From: Clostridium sp. CAG:590
GTDB lineage: Bacteria; Bacillota; Clostridia; Lachnospirales; Lachnospiraceae
NCBI GenBank assembly: GCA_000431135.1
Contig: HF987855.1
Coordinates: 529-8,640 of the forward strand
Reading direction: 5' to 3'
Length of the DNA: 8,112 nucleotides
Part shown: positions 1 through 6,220 of the stretch, piece after piece
Layout: each line of letters begins with the position of its first letter
Numbering within the stretch: position 1 is the first letter of the stretch
Translations under genes and position numbers: made by a program
Notes under the pieces: generated by a model
What the model saw: only the letters and a program-made list of their open reading frames with translations
Databases searched by the model: none
Told to the model about the DNA's origin: nothing

Positions 1-626
1 TCTACACAACCGCCAACAGAATCGTGTGCTTTGGTCATTTCAACAATGTAAGCACCGGCTTTTTCGGCAGCTTCGGCATCAGGCATATATATTTTGTTGT
101 TCAATATTTCATTTTTATCAAATTTATCATAATCAATTACGATATCACCGATAGAACGTGTATAAGTTGTGAAGGTAATTCCTAATTGGTTCAGAATCTT
201 GATTGCAACAGCGCCAGCGGCAACACGGGCGATGGTTTCACGACCGGATGAACGTCCGCCACCGCGGTAATCGCGAAAACCATATTTGGCATCAAAGGTA
301 TAATCAGCATGTCCCGGCCGGTAATAGGAAGCAATTTCACTATAGTCTTTGGACTGCTGGGATTTGTTATATACGATCATTGAGATTGGGGTTCCGGTTG
401 TCCGGCCCTCAAATACACCAGACAGAATCTCGACTGTATCGTTCTCTGATCTTGGGGTAGAATAAATGGACTGACCGGGTTTTCGTCTGTTTAAGAAAGG
501 CTGGATATCTGATTCAGATAATTCCAAACCCGCCGGACAACCGTCAATCACAACACCGAGTGCTTTGCCATGGGATTCCCCCCAGGTTGATATTTTAAAT
601 ATTGTTCCAAGTGTTGAACCTGCCAT
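1..626 (-). CDS. aroC: Chorismate synthase, N-terminal 208 residues (gene cut by left window edge)
   Basis: Catalyses the last common step of aromatic amino acid synthesis, 5-enolpyruvylshikimate-3-phosphate to chorismate with loss of phosphate, using reduced FMN; a cytosolic tetramer in known members. Translating the minus strand from ATG 626-624 gives an uninterrupted frame to the window edge. The first family signature is clear: GESHGKALGVVIDG at residues 16-29, with the conserved His19. The second conserved His sits in RPGHADY (His106), and the RGGGRSSGRETIARVAAGA block at about 121-139 is the second signature. The family is usually about 350-390 residues, so the C-terminal 40-45 percent is missing. 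The start is supported by AAGGAG seven bases upstream (minus strand) and by the usual position of the GESHG motif near the N-terminus. It is divergent from rpsO. Identification is secure; nothing unusual is seen in the visible part. Confidence 0.97.
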   Translation of the reverse strand, partial: MAGSTLGTIFKISTWGESHGKALGVVIDGCPAGLELSESDIQPFLNRRKPGQSIYSTPRSENDTVEILSGVFEGRTTGTPISMIVYNKSQQSKDYSEIASYYRPGHADYTFDAKYGFRDYRGGGRSSGRETIARVAAGAVAIKILNQLGITFTTYTRSIGDIVIDYDKFDKNEILNNKIYMPDAEAAEKAGAYIVEMTKAHDSVGGCV

Positions 627-684
627 AATATAGCTCCTTATATTGTGTTATTCTTTTGCAAGAAATTGATTTTCCTACTGTATA

Positions 685-713
685 ATAATGCTTTTTTTGC
701 CGGTAAATGTCAA
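685..713 (-). promoter_or_regulatory. Candidate sigma-A promoter for aroC
   Basis: On the minus strand there is a perfect -35 box TTGACA (713-708), a 17-base spacer containing an A7 run, then CATTAT (690-685) as a 4/6 -10 box. Transcription would start near 678, leaving a leader of about 50 bases before the aroC ATG at 626. The match is good at -35 and modest at -10. The adjacent TATTAT lies at a less favourable 20-base spacing. Confidence 0.55.
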
Positions 714-741
714 GAAAATTGTAGGGAAAAGAAAAAGAGAC

Positions 742-770
742 TTTACAATCCATATGCGGTATGATAGTAT
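742..770 (+). promoter_or_regulatory. Candidate sigma-A promoter for rpsO
   Basis: TTTACA (742-747), a 17-base spacer and TAGTAT (765-770) form a reasonable sigma-A promoter, with overlapping TATGAT (760-765) and TATACT (768-773) as alternatives at poorer spacing. The start point would be near 777, directly before a foldable leader. It points away from the aroC promoter, whose -35 box ends 29 bases to the left. Confidence 0.5.
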
Positions 771-784
771 ACTAAAGCATGCAA

Positions 785-851
785 CCGTTACTCAGACTAA
801 GGACACTCCGACCTTTCACTGGGTGACTGGCGATTATTATTTTATAAGGAG
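785..851 (+). promoter_or_regulatory. rpsO leader: hairpin with loop complementary to the Shine-Dalgarno (possible S15 autoregulatory element)
   Basis: Read by eye, positions 785-794 pair with 820-830 as a ten-pair helix containing two G-U wobbles and one bulged U (828). Above it, after a 4x4 internal loop (795-798 and 816-819), AAGGAC (799-804) pairs with GACCTT (810-815) around one A-A mismatch. The five-base loop is ACTCC (805-809). CTCC (806-809) is complementary to GGAG (848-851) inside the rpsO Shine-Dalgarno AAGGAGG, so the loop could pair with it as a pseudoknot. It is established that S15 represses its own mRNA in E. coli through a pseudoknot at the rpsO start, and that other phyla use different S15-binding leaders. 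That this leader works the same way is inference. Confidence 0.45.
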
Positions 852-860
852 GATGTTGAC

Positions 861-1127
861 ATGGTATCAGCAGAGCAGAAGAAAGAGATTATTGAGAAGT
901 ACGGACGTGGAGCAAATGACACTGGTTCACCAGAGGTTCAGATTGCTTTATTGACAGCAAGAATTAATGATTTACAGGGACATTTCAAAGATCATCCAAA
1001 GGATCATCATTCAAGACGTGGTCTTCTTAAGTTAGTAGGACAGAGACGTAACTTATTAGCTTACTTAAAGAAGATCGATATTGAACGTTACAGAACATTA
1101 ATCGAGAGCTTAGGTTTGAGAAAGTAG
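861..1127 (+). CDS. rpsO: 30S ribosomal protein S15
   Basis: A primary 16S rRNA-binding protein of the small subunit; it binds the central-domain three-way junction (helices 20-22) and nucleates platform assembly. The 88-residue product is exactly family length and has the hallmark TGSPEVQIALLTARI (21-35) and HFKDHPKDHHSRRGL (41-55), including His41, Asp48 and Ser51 of the rRNA-contacting loop. It ends in the usual basic ESLGLRK tail. The start is fixed by AAGGAGG (846-852) eight bases before ATG 861 and by the conserved N-terminus. The gene has its own promoter and leader, and a strong hairpin terminator begins 18 bases after the stop, so most transcripts should end before pnp. The rpsO-pnp order is conserved widely in bacteria. 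No anomaly in the coding sequence. Confidence 0.98.
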   Translation: MVSAEQKKEIIEKYGRGANDTGSPEVQIALLTARINDLQGHFKDHPKDHHSRRGLLKLVGQRRNLLAYLKKIDIERYRTLIESLGLRK

Positions 1128-1144
1128 TCTCGCGTAAGCCGTGC

Positions 1145-1209
1145 GTAAGAAAAAAAGAGAACAGTTACTACATGCTTGCATGTTAGTGGCTGTTCTCTTT
1201 TTTTCTTAC
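1145..1209 (+). terminator. Very long rpsO terminator hairpin, potentially bidirectional
   Basis: GTAAG followed by A7 and GAGAACAG (1145-1164) pairs perfectly over 20 base pairs with CTGTTCTC, T7 and CTTAC (1190-1209). The stem continues inward as 1165-1170 with 1184-1189 (two wobbles) and 1171-1174 with 1179-1182 across one bulged T (1183), closed by the loop CTTG. The T7 run (1198-1204) supplies the U-tract for rpsO transcripts. The matching A7 run (1150-1156) would serve as a U-tract on the opposite strand. About 30 pairs is far longer than a standard terminator stem, so it could also be a double-strand RNase substrate. Confidence 0.9.
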
Positions 1210-1214
1210 ATAGG

Positions 1215-1262
1215 GCGAAGCCCTCTAGCGAGATGAGCAGAGCGAAATCGAGCTAGGCACGG
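1215..1262. repeat. 48-base structured repeat, copy 1
   Basis: Begins GCGAAGCCCTCTAGCGAG and ends GAGCTAGGCACGG; 46 of 48 bases match copy 2 (1276-1323). It folds as a small hairpin: CTAGC (1225-1229) with GCTAG (1252-1256), a tandem G-A/A-G mismatch, GAT (1232-1234) with ATC (1247-1249), an unpaired GA opposite GAA, and GC (1237-1238) with GC (1242-1243) around the triloop AGA. I see no open reading frame, start site or known RNA family in it. CTTAC precedes both copies, so the tandem period is about 58-61 bases. Confidence 0.85.
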
Positions 1263-1275
1263 CTTACGGGGAGAA

Positions 1276-1323
1276 GCGAAGCCCTCTAGCGAGATGAGCG
1301 AAGCGAAATCGAGCTAGGCACGG
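1276..1323. repeat. 48-base structured repeat, copy 2
   Basis: Direct repeat of 1215-1262, offset by 61 bases. The only differences are two adjacent bases (GA at 1300-1301 against AG at 1239-1240), and both lie in the predicted triloop (GAA here, AGA in copy 1). The paired arms CTAGC (1286-1290) and GCTAG (1313-1317), the tandem G-A pair (1291-1292 with 1311-1312) and the GAT/ATC step are identical. It ends 20 bases before the pnp -35 box, so it lies outside the pnp transcript if that promoter is used. Confidence 0.85.
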
Positions 1324-1343
1324 GAAAATTACGAAATATTCCT

Positions 1344-1372
1344 TTGCAACTATATATAGGTTGTGCTATAAT
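1344..1372 (+). promoter_or_regulatory. Strong candidate sigma-A promoter for pnp (extended -10)
   Basis: TTGCAA (1344-1349), an exact 17-base spacer and a perfect TATAAT (1367-1372) with an extended -10 TGC (1364-1366). This is the best promoter match in the window. Transcription would begin near 1379, giving pnp a leader of about 120 bases that contains the long hairpin at 1387-1469. Confidence 0.8.
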
Positions 1373-1386
1373 AGGTTAGATTGTGT

Positions 1387-1469
1387 TAAGACATTAACCG
1401 AGACTTCTGAAGTGACGATAGTTTATGTATATTTTTAGCTGTCATCAGTTCAGTCGTTTCGGTGTCTTA
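1387..1469 (+). promoter_or_regulatory. Long imperfect hairpin in the pnp 5' leader (candidate PNPase autoregulation site)
   Basis: The leader folds back on itself by eye. 1387-1393 pairs with 1463-1469, then TTAA (1394-1397) bulges out, 1398-1404 pairs with 1456-1462, and after two mismatches CTGAA (1407-1411) pairs with TTCAG (1449-1453). Further up, TGA (1413-1415) pairs with TCA (1445-1447), and GATAG (1417-1421) with CTGTC (1439-1443) closes a 17-base AT-rich loop. That is about 27 pairs with only minor interruptions, starting some eight bases from the predicted transcript end. In E. coli, the pnp leader is a long stem cut by RNase III and then destabilised by PNPase itself. A comparable role here is inference. 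Confidence 0.65.
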
Positions 1470-1498
1470 TACAAAATATTTATTTAAGGAGAGCGAAT

Positions 1499-3598
1499 AT
1501 GTACAAGAAGTTTGAAATGGAACTTGCCGGCAGAACATTGCGTGTTGACGTTGGACGAGTTGCAGCACAGGCAAATGGTGCAGCATTTATGCATTATGGG
1601 GATACTGTTGTATTATCTACAGCAACAGCATCTGAGAAACCGAGAGAGGGAATTGATTTCTTCCCACTTAGTGTAGAGTATGAAGAAAAGTTATATTCCG
1701 TTGGTAAGATTCCGGGAGGATTTAATAAGAGAGAAGGTAAGGCAAGTGAGAATGCAATCCTTACTTCTCGTGTAATTGACCGCCCGATGAGACCATTGTT
1801 CCCAAAGGATTACCGTAATGATGTTACCTTGAATAACCTTGTAATGTCAGTAGATCCAGAGTGCTCACCAGAGCTTACAGCAATGCTTGGTTCTGCAATT
1901 GCAACAGCAATTTCAGATATTCCATTTGACGGACCATGTGCAACAACACAGGTTGGTTTGATCAATGGCGAGTTTGTATTTAATCCGAATGAGGCACAGA
2001 ATGCAGTATCTGACCTGAAGCTTACAGTAGCTTCTACCGCAGAGAAAGTAATCATGATCGAGGCCGGTGCCAATGAAGTACCGGAAGATAAGATGATCGA
2101 AGCAATCTATGCAGCGCATGAGATTAACCAGCAGGTGATTGCGTTCATCAATAAGATTGTAGCAGAATGTGGCAAACCAAAACATTCTTATACAAGTTGT
2201 GCAGTTCCGGAAGAATTGTTCGCAGCAATTAAGGAGATTGTTTCTCCGGAAGAGATGGAAGAGGCAGTCTTTACAGATGATAAGCAGACTCGTGAGGAGA
2301 ACATCCGTCAGATCACAGAGAAGTTAGAGGAAGCATTTGCAGACAAAGAAGAGTGGCTTGCGGTTCTTGGGGAAGCGATTTATCAGTATCAGAAGAAGAC
2401 CGTTCGTAAGATGATCCTGAAAGATCACAAGAGACCGGACGGACGTGCGATCAGCCAGATTCGTCCATTGGCAGCAGAGGTTGATATTATCCCTCGTGTA
2501 CATGGTTCTGCTATGTTTACGCGTGGTCAGACACAGATCTGTAACGTAACAACACTGGCTCCATTATCTGAAGCACAGAAGATTGATGGTTTGAATCTGT
2601 TAGAGACGAATAAGAGATATATGCATCAGTATAATTTCCCATCTTATTCTGTAGGTGAGACAAAACCATCCAGAGGACCTGGACGTCGTGAGATCGGACA
2701 TGGTGCATTAGCAGAGAGAGCATTGGTTCCTGTACTTCCTAGCGTAGAGGAATTTCCATATGCGATTCGTACTGTATCTGAGACATTTGAGTCGAACGGT
2801 TCCACTTCCATGGCTTCTACTTGTGCATCTTGTATGTCATTGATGGCAGCAGGTGTTCCAATCAAGAAGATGGTTGCCGGTATTTCATGTGGTCTGGTTA
2901 CAGGCGAGACAGATGATGATTATATTGTATTAACGGATATTCAGGGCCTTGAGGACTTCTTTGGCGATATGGACTTTAAGGTTACCGGTACAAAAGAAGG
3001 TATCACAGCAATCCAAATGGATATTAAGATTCACGGATTGACAAGACCGATCGTAGAGGAAGCTATCCGCAGAACAAGAGAAGCAAGACTTTACATCATG
3101 GATGAAGTTATGTCTAAGGCAATTGATAAGCCAAGAGACCATGTTGGTGCACTTGCTCCAAAGATTTGTCAGTTAAAGGTGGATCCGGAGAAGATTGGTG
3201 AGATCATTGGTCAGAGAGGTAAGACAATTAACAGTATTATTGAAGAGACCGGTGTTAAGATTGATATTGATGATGATGGAACAGTTGCAGTTTGTGGCAT
3301 AGATCAGGCAGGTATTGACAAGGCACTTAAGATCATTCATTCAATCGTAGATCCGATTGAGGTAGGAAAGATTTACGAAGGGAAAGTAGTTCGTATTATG
3401 AACTTTGGTGCGTTTGTAGAACTTTCACCAAATAAGGATGGATTGATTCACATTTCGAAGTTGTCTAAGGATCGTGTTGCTAAGGTAGAAGATGTGGTAA
3501 ATATCGGTGATACGGTTAAAGTTAAGGTTCTTGAGATTGACCGCATGGGCAAGATCAGCTTAAGTCTTAAGGATGCAGTGGAAGAGGCAGCGGAATAA
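1499..3598 (+). CDS. pnp: Polyribonucleotide nucleotidyltransferase (PNPase)
   Basis: A 3'-to-5' phosphorolytic exoribonuclease that releases nucleoside diphosphates from RNA; cytosolic homotrimer, central to mRNA decay. The 699 residues match family length and carry the full architecture: RNase PH-like domain 1 (about 5-140), all-helical domain (about 145-230), RNase PH-like domain 2 (about 310-540), KH domain (about 556-615, GxxG as GQRG at 571-574) and S1 domain (about 622-693). Active-site residues are present: Asp486, Asp492 and Lys494 in EDFFGDMDFK, and the phosphate-binding ESNGSTSMAS block (431-440). The RNA-contacting loop GGFNKREGK lies at 73-81. The start follows AAGGAG (1486-1491) at good spacing. 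It has its own promoter and a structured leader, and lies downstream of rpsO as in most bacteria. Nothing is truncated or missing. Confidence 0.98.
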   Translation: MYKKFEMELAGRTLRVDVGRVAAQANGAAFMHYGDTVVLSTATASEKPREGIDFFPLSVEYEEKLYSVGKIPGGFNKREGKASENAILTSRVIDRPMRPLFPKDYRNDVTLNNLVMSVDPECSPELTAMLGSAIATAISDIPFDGPCATTQVGLINGEFVFNPNEAQNAVSDLKLTVASTAEKVIMIEAGANEVPEDKMIEAIYAAHEINQQVIAFINKIVAECGKPKHSYTSCAVPEELFAAIKEIVSPEEMEEAVFTDDKQTREENIRQITEKLEEAFADKEEWLAVLGEAIYQYQKKTVRKMILKDHKRPDGRAISQIRPLAAEVDIIPRVHGSAMFTRGQTQICNVTTLAPLSEAQKIDGLNLLETNKRYMHQYNFPSYSVGETKPSRGPGRREIGHGALAERALVPVLPSVEEFPYAIRTVSETFESNGSTSMASTCASCMSLMAAGVPIKKMVAGISCGLVTGETDDDYIVLTDIQGLEDFFGDMDFKVTGTKEGITAIQMDIKIHGLTRPIVEEAIRRTREARLYIMDEVMSKAIDKPRDHVGALAPKICQLKVDPEKIGEIIGQRGKTINSIIEETGVKIDIDDDGTVAVCGIDQAGIDKALKIIHSIVDPIEVGKIYEGKVVRIMNFGAFVELSPNKDGLIHISKLSKDRVAKVEDVVNIGDTVKVKVLEIDRMGKISLSLKDAVEEAAE

Positions 3599-3637
3599 GA
3601 TACAGAATCAATAAGATTTTGTATGATATAGAATGAG

Positions 3638-3695
3638 AAGGCTGTTGTGTTGAAAAGTGATAAGGAATTACTTTGAAGGATGCAATAGCCTTTTT
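3638..3695 (+). terminator. Two-tier hairpin with U-tract between pnp and the GH94 gene; terminator or attenuator
   Basis: AAGGCTGTTGT (3638-3648) pairs with GCAATAGCCTT (3682-3692) over eleven positions including two G-U wobbles. Inside the loop, AAAGTGAT (3654-3661) pairs with ATTACTTT (3667-3674) as a second eight-pair stem. The outer stem runs into five T residues (3691-3695), the form of an intrinsic terminator for pnp. The GH94 ribosome binding site begins only seven bases later (3702). There is no room for a promoter between the T-run and the start codon, so GH94 transcripts must read through this hairpin. Confidence 0.7.
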
Positions 3696-3714
3696 GTAGC
3701 GAAAGGAGTAAGAT

Positions 3715-6111
3715 ATGCAATACGGTTATTTTGATGAGGAAGCAAAGGAATATGTGATTACAAGACCGGATACACCGGCACCATGGGCGAACTATTTAGG
3801 TTCTCCGGCATATGGAGCAATTATTTCAAATAATGCGGGTGGTTATAGTTTTGAAAAGAGTGGGGCACACGGAAGAATTATCCGTTATATATTCAATCAG
3901 TTTGACCAGCCGGGAAGATATGTATATTTAAGAGATGACGAGAGCAAAGATTTCTGGTCGGCATCCTGGCAGCCGGTTGGCAAATCATTAGATGAGTATA
4001 AAAGTGAGTGTCATCATGGTACAGGTTATACAGATATAGTAGCAGAATATTCAGGAATCCGTTCAGAAGTATTATATTATGTACCGTTGAATAAAACACA
4101 TGAGGTGTGGCGTGTAAAGGTAACCAACCAATCAGATAAGGTTCGGAAACTTTCTGCTTTTGGATATTGTGAGTTTACCAATGACAGCAATTATGAGCAG
4201 GATCAGGTTAATTTACAATACACCTTGTTTATTACCAAAACATATTTTCATGGTAATCGCATTTTTCAGACAATCAATGAGAATATTAAAAGTGCAGTAG
4301 ACGGCAATGAGAATACAACCCGTTTCTTTGGGATAGCAGGCGCAGAGGTAGATTCCTATAATGGTGACAAAGAAAGTTTTATTGGAAGATACCATGATTA
4401 TAGTAATCCACAGGCGATTGAGAATGGTCAGTGTGATAATACATTGAATTACAATTCCAATGCATGTGGAGCGTTACAGACGAAAATGGAATTGGCACCC
4501 GGCGAGAGCAAAGTGTTCACGTTTGTGCTGGGGATGAAGTCGGATAAAGAGGCTGAGAGTATTCTTTCCGGATATACAGATGTTGAAAAGACAACAGAAA
4601 CAGAAAAACAGGAGTTGATCACATACTGGCATGGTCAGTTGTCTCATTTACAGGTTAAAACGCCATCCGATAGTTTTAACAATATGGTCAACACATGGAA
4701 TGCTTATCAGTGTTTTATGACATTTATCTGGTCGAGAGCAGCATCTTTTACATATTGCGGTCTTCGTAACGGATACGGATATCGTGATACGGTACAGGAT
4801 ATTCAGGGTATCATTCATTTGAATCCGGAAATGGCATTGGAAAAGATCCGGTTTATGTTATCTGCACAGGTGGATAACGGTGGAGGTCTGCCATTGGTTA
4901 AGTTTACACATAATGCCGGACATGAGGATACGCCGGATGATCCATCTTATGTAAAAGAAACCGGACATCCTGCTTATCGTGCAGATGATGCGTTGTGGTT
5001 ATTCCCTACTGTGTATAAGTATATTGCGGAGACGGGTAATGTTGGCTTTATGGATGAGGTTATATTGTTTGCAAATGGTGGAGAAGCATCCGTTTATGAG
5101 CATTTAAAACGGGCAATCGATTTTTCGATGAATCGTCTTGGTAATCACGGAATGCCTGCCGGACTTCATGCAGACTGGAATGACTGTCTTCGTCTCGGAA
5201 AGAAAGGTGAGTCCAGTTTCGTTGCAATGCAGCTTTATTATGCAATGACTGTGATCCGTGAATTTGCAGAACGTAAAAATGATACGGAATACATTGCATA
5301 TCTTGATAAAATACAGGCTGAATTAGGAGATACCATTCAGAAATATTGTTGGGAAGATGACAGATATGTCCGGGGATACAAAGAAGATGGTGAGATCATT
5401 GGATCAAAGCACCATCCAGAAGCAAATATGTGGCTGAACCCACAATCGTGGTCTGTTATTTCTGGTCTTGCCTCAAAAGAACAGGCAGAGCTTGCATTGG
5501 AATCCGTTCATCGGGAATTAAATACGCCATATGGTGTGCGTTTGATGGCACCATCTTATGTAAACCATGCGTTTGATGGCGCATTGATGTTATTGTTTAA
5601 CCCATCCACTAAGGAAAATGGTGGTATTTTCTCTCAACCACAAGGCTGGATCATTTTGGCAGAGTCTTTGATGGGACATGGTAATCGTGCATTTGAATAC
5701 TTTAATGAGTCGTCCCCTGCTTCCATGAATGACAAGGCAGAGATCCGTAAATTAGAGCCGTATTGCCATGGACAGTTTACAGAAAGTACGGAGTCACCAT
5801 TTGAAGGTCGTGCACATGTACATTGGCTGACAGGAACGGCATCTACCGTTATGGTTGGATGTGTAGAAGGAATTCTTGGTTTGCGTCCGGACTTTGATGG
5901 TTTGAAGATCAGTCCGTCTGTTTCTTCTGACTGGAAGGAATTTTCAATGGAAAAAGATTTCAGGGGCAGGAAATTACACATTCAGGTTCAGAATCCGAAC
6001 GGAAAGGAATCCGGAGTAGAGAAAATCGTATTGAATGGACAGACAATCGATGGCGATTATATATCGGCAGATCTGTTACAGGATGAGAACCAGATCATCG
6101 TATATATGTAA
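3715..6111 (+). CDS. GH94 family beta-glycoside phosphorylase (cellobiose / N,N'-diacetylchitobiose phosphorylase-like)
   Basis: Predicted cytosolic inverting phosphorolysis of a beta-linked disaccharide, giving an alpha-sugar 1-phosphate and a free sugar. The 798 residues are typical of cellobiose and chitobiose phosphorylases. They include the conserved N-terminus (YFDEEAKEYVITRP), an N-terminal beta-sandwich (about 1-270), a helical linker, an (alpha/alpha)6 barrel (about 315-715) and a small C-terminal beta domain. The general acid is Asp490 in HADWNDCL (485-492). Other conserved blocks are GYGYRDTVQD (353-362), KENGGIF (633-639), EPYCHGQ (681-687) and WLTGTAS (704-710), the last two matching the phosphate site. 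No signal peptide. AAAGGAG lies six bases before ATG. The GYGYRDTVQD stretch and the ADWNDCLRLG context look nearer to chitobiose-type than classical cellobiose phosphorylases, but cellobionic-acid or another specificity is possible. No transporter or phosphomutase adjoins it, so the substrate is unresolved. Confidence 0.9.
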   Translation: MQYGYFDEEAKEYVITRPDTPAPWANYLGSPAYGAIISNNAGGYSFEKSGAHGRIIRYIFNQFDQPGRYVYLRDDESKDFWSASWQPVGKSLDEYKSECHHGTGYTDIVAEYSGIRSEVLYYVPLNKTHEVWRVKVTNQSDKVRKLSAFGYCEFTNDSNYEQDQVNLQYTLFITKTYFHGNRIFQTINENIKSAVDGNENTTRFFGIAGAEVDSYNGDKESFIGRYHDYSNPQAIENGQCDNTLNYNSNACGALQTKMELAPGESKVFTFVLGMKSDKEAESILSGYTDVEKTTETEKQELITYWHGQLSHLQVKTPSDSFNNMVNTWNAYQCFMTFIWSRAASFTYCGLRNGYGYRDTVQDIQGIIHLNPEMALEKIRFMLSAQVDNGGGLPLVKFTHNAGHEDTPDDPSYVKETGHPAYRADDALWLFPTVYKYIAETGNVGFMDEVILFANGGEASVYEHLKRAIDFSMNRLGNHGMPAGLHADWNDCLRLGKKGESSFVAMQLYYAMTVIREFAERKNDTEYIAYLDKIQAELGDTIQKYCWEDDRYVRGYKEDGEIIGSKHHPEANMWLNPQSWSVISGLASKEQAELALESVHRELNTPYGVRLMAPSYVNHAFDGALMLLFNPSTKENGGIFSQPQGWIILAESLMGHGNRAFEYFNESSPASMNDKAEIRKLEPYCHGQFTESTESPFEGRAHVHWLTGTASTVMVGCVEGILGLRPDFDGLKISPSVSSDWKEFSMEKDFRGRKLHIQVQNPNGKESGVEKIVLNGQTIDGDYISADLLQDENQIIVYM

Positions 6112-6131
6112 GATTCTGTGATTTTTGTAAG

Positions 6132-6160
6132 TTGAGTCAATAATGTATCTGATATATATT
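6132..6160 (+). promoter_or_regulatory. Weak candidate promoter downstream of the GH94 gene
   Basis: TTGAGT (6132-6137), a 17-base spacer and TATATT (6155-6160) resemble a sigma-A promoter that could serve tepA. The stretch is very AT-rich, so a chance match is quite possible. Any transcript from here must pass the hairpin at 6191-6217 before reaching tepA. Confidence 0.25.
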
Positions 6161-6190
6161 ACAGCAGATATTAATAATTTTATTTACACG

Positions 6191-6217
6191 AAGGAGTAGC
6201 TTTGGCTGCTCCTTTTT
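6191..6217 (+). terminator. Intrinsic terminator after the GH94 gene
   Basis: AAGGAGTAGC (6191-6200) pairs with GCTGCTCCTT (6205-6214) over ten positions, with one G-U wobble, around the tetraloop TTTG. It is followed by a run of five T residues (6213-6217). ACAC (6186-6189) and GTGT (6218-6221) could extend the foot. This is a compact, classic rho-independent terminator about 80 bases after the GH94 stop codon. Confidence 0.88.
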
Positions 6218-6220
6218 GTG

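Larger units (their letters stand above)
1128..1274. repeat. Long-range inverted repeat enclosing the terminator hairpin and repeat copy 1
   Basis: CGTAAGCCGTGC (1133-1144) is the exact reverse complement of GCACGGCTTACG (1257-1268). After a small mismatch, TCTC (1128-1131) also matches GAGA (1271-1274), giving 16 potential pairs. The left arm starts right after the rpsO stop codon. The right arm spans the end of the first 48-base repeat (GCACGG) and the CTTACG that follows it. The two arms enclose 112 bases, so an RNA transcript could fold into a closed multi-branch structure with the terminator hairpin and repeat copy 1 inside. The pairing is seen directly; any role is unknown. Confidence 0.7.

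Noticed and set aside
203..460. 85-codon plus-strand open frame
   Set aside because: Lies antisense to the well-conserved aroC coding region, has no ribosome binding site and a product without recognisable family features.
688..954. 88-codon plus-strand open frame overlapping the rpsO promoter, leader and start
   Set aside because: Overlaps the true rpsO frame and both promoters; no Shine-Dalgarno before its ATG and no family resemblance.
1215..1323. CRISPR array
   Set aside because: Only two repeats of 48 bases with a 13-base gap between them, no spacer-like unique units and no cas genes.
1276..1323. Kink-turn RNA motif from the G-A rich steps
   Set aside because: There is one true tandem G-A pair, but the three-base bulge required next to it is missing; only a one-base asymmetry (GA opposite GAA) occurs.
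3599..3695. BglG/LicT-type antiterminator (RAT) site in the GH94 leader
   Set aside because: The sequence before the hairpin does not resemble the RAT consensus, and no alternative pairing with the left arm AAGGCTGTTG was found.
5634..5981. 115-codon minus-strand open frame inside the GH94 gene
   Set aside because: Entirely antisense to a conserved catalytic region; its openness follows from codon use of the GH94 frame, and it lacks a start context.
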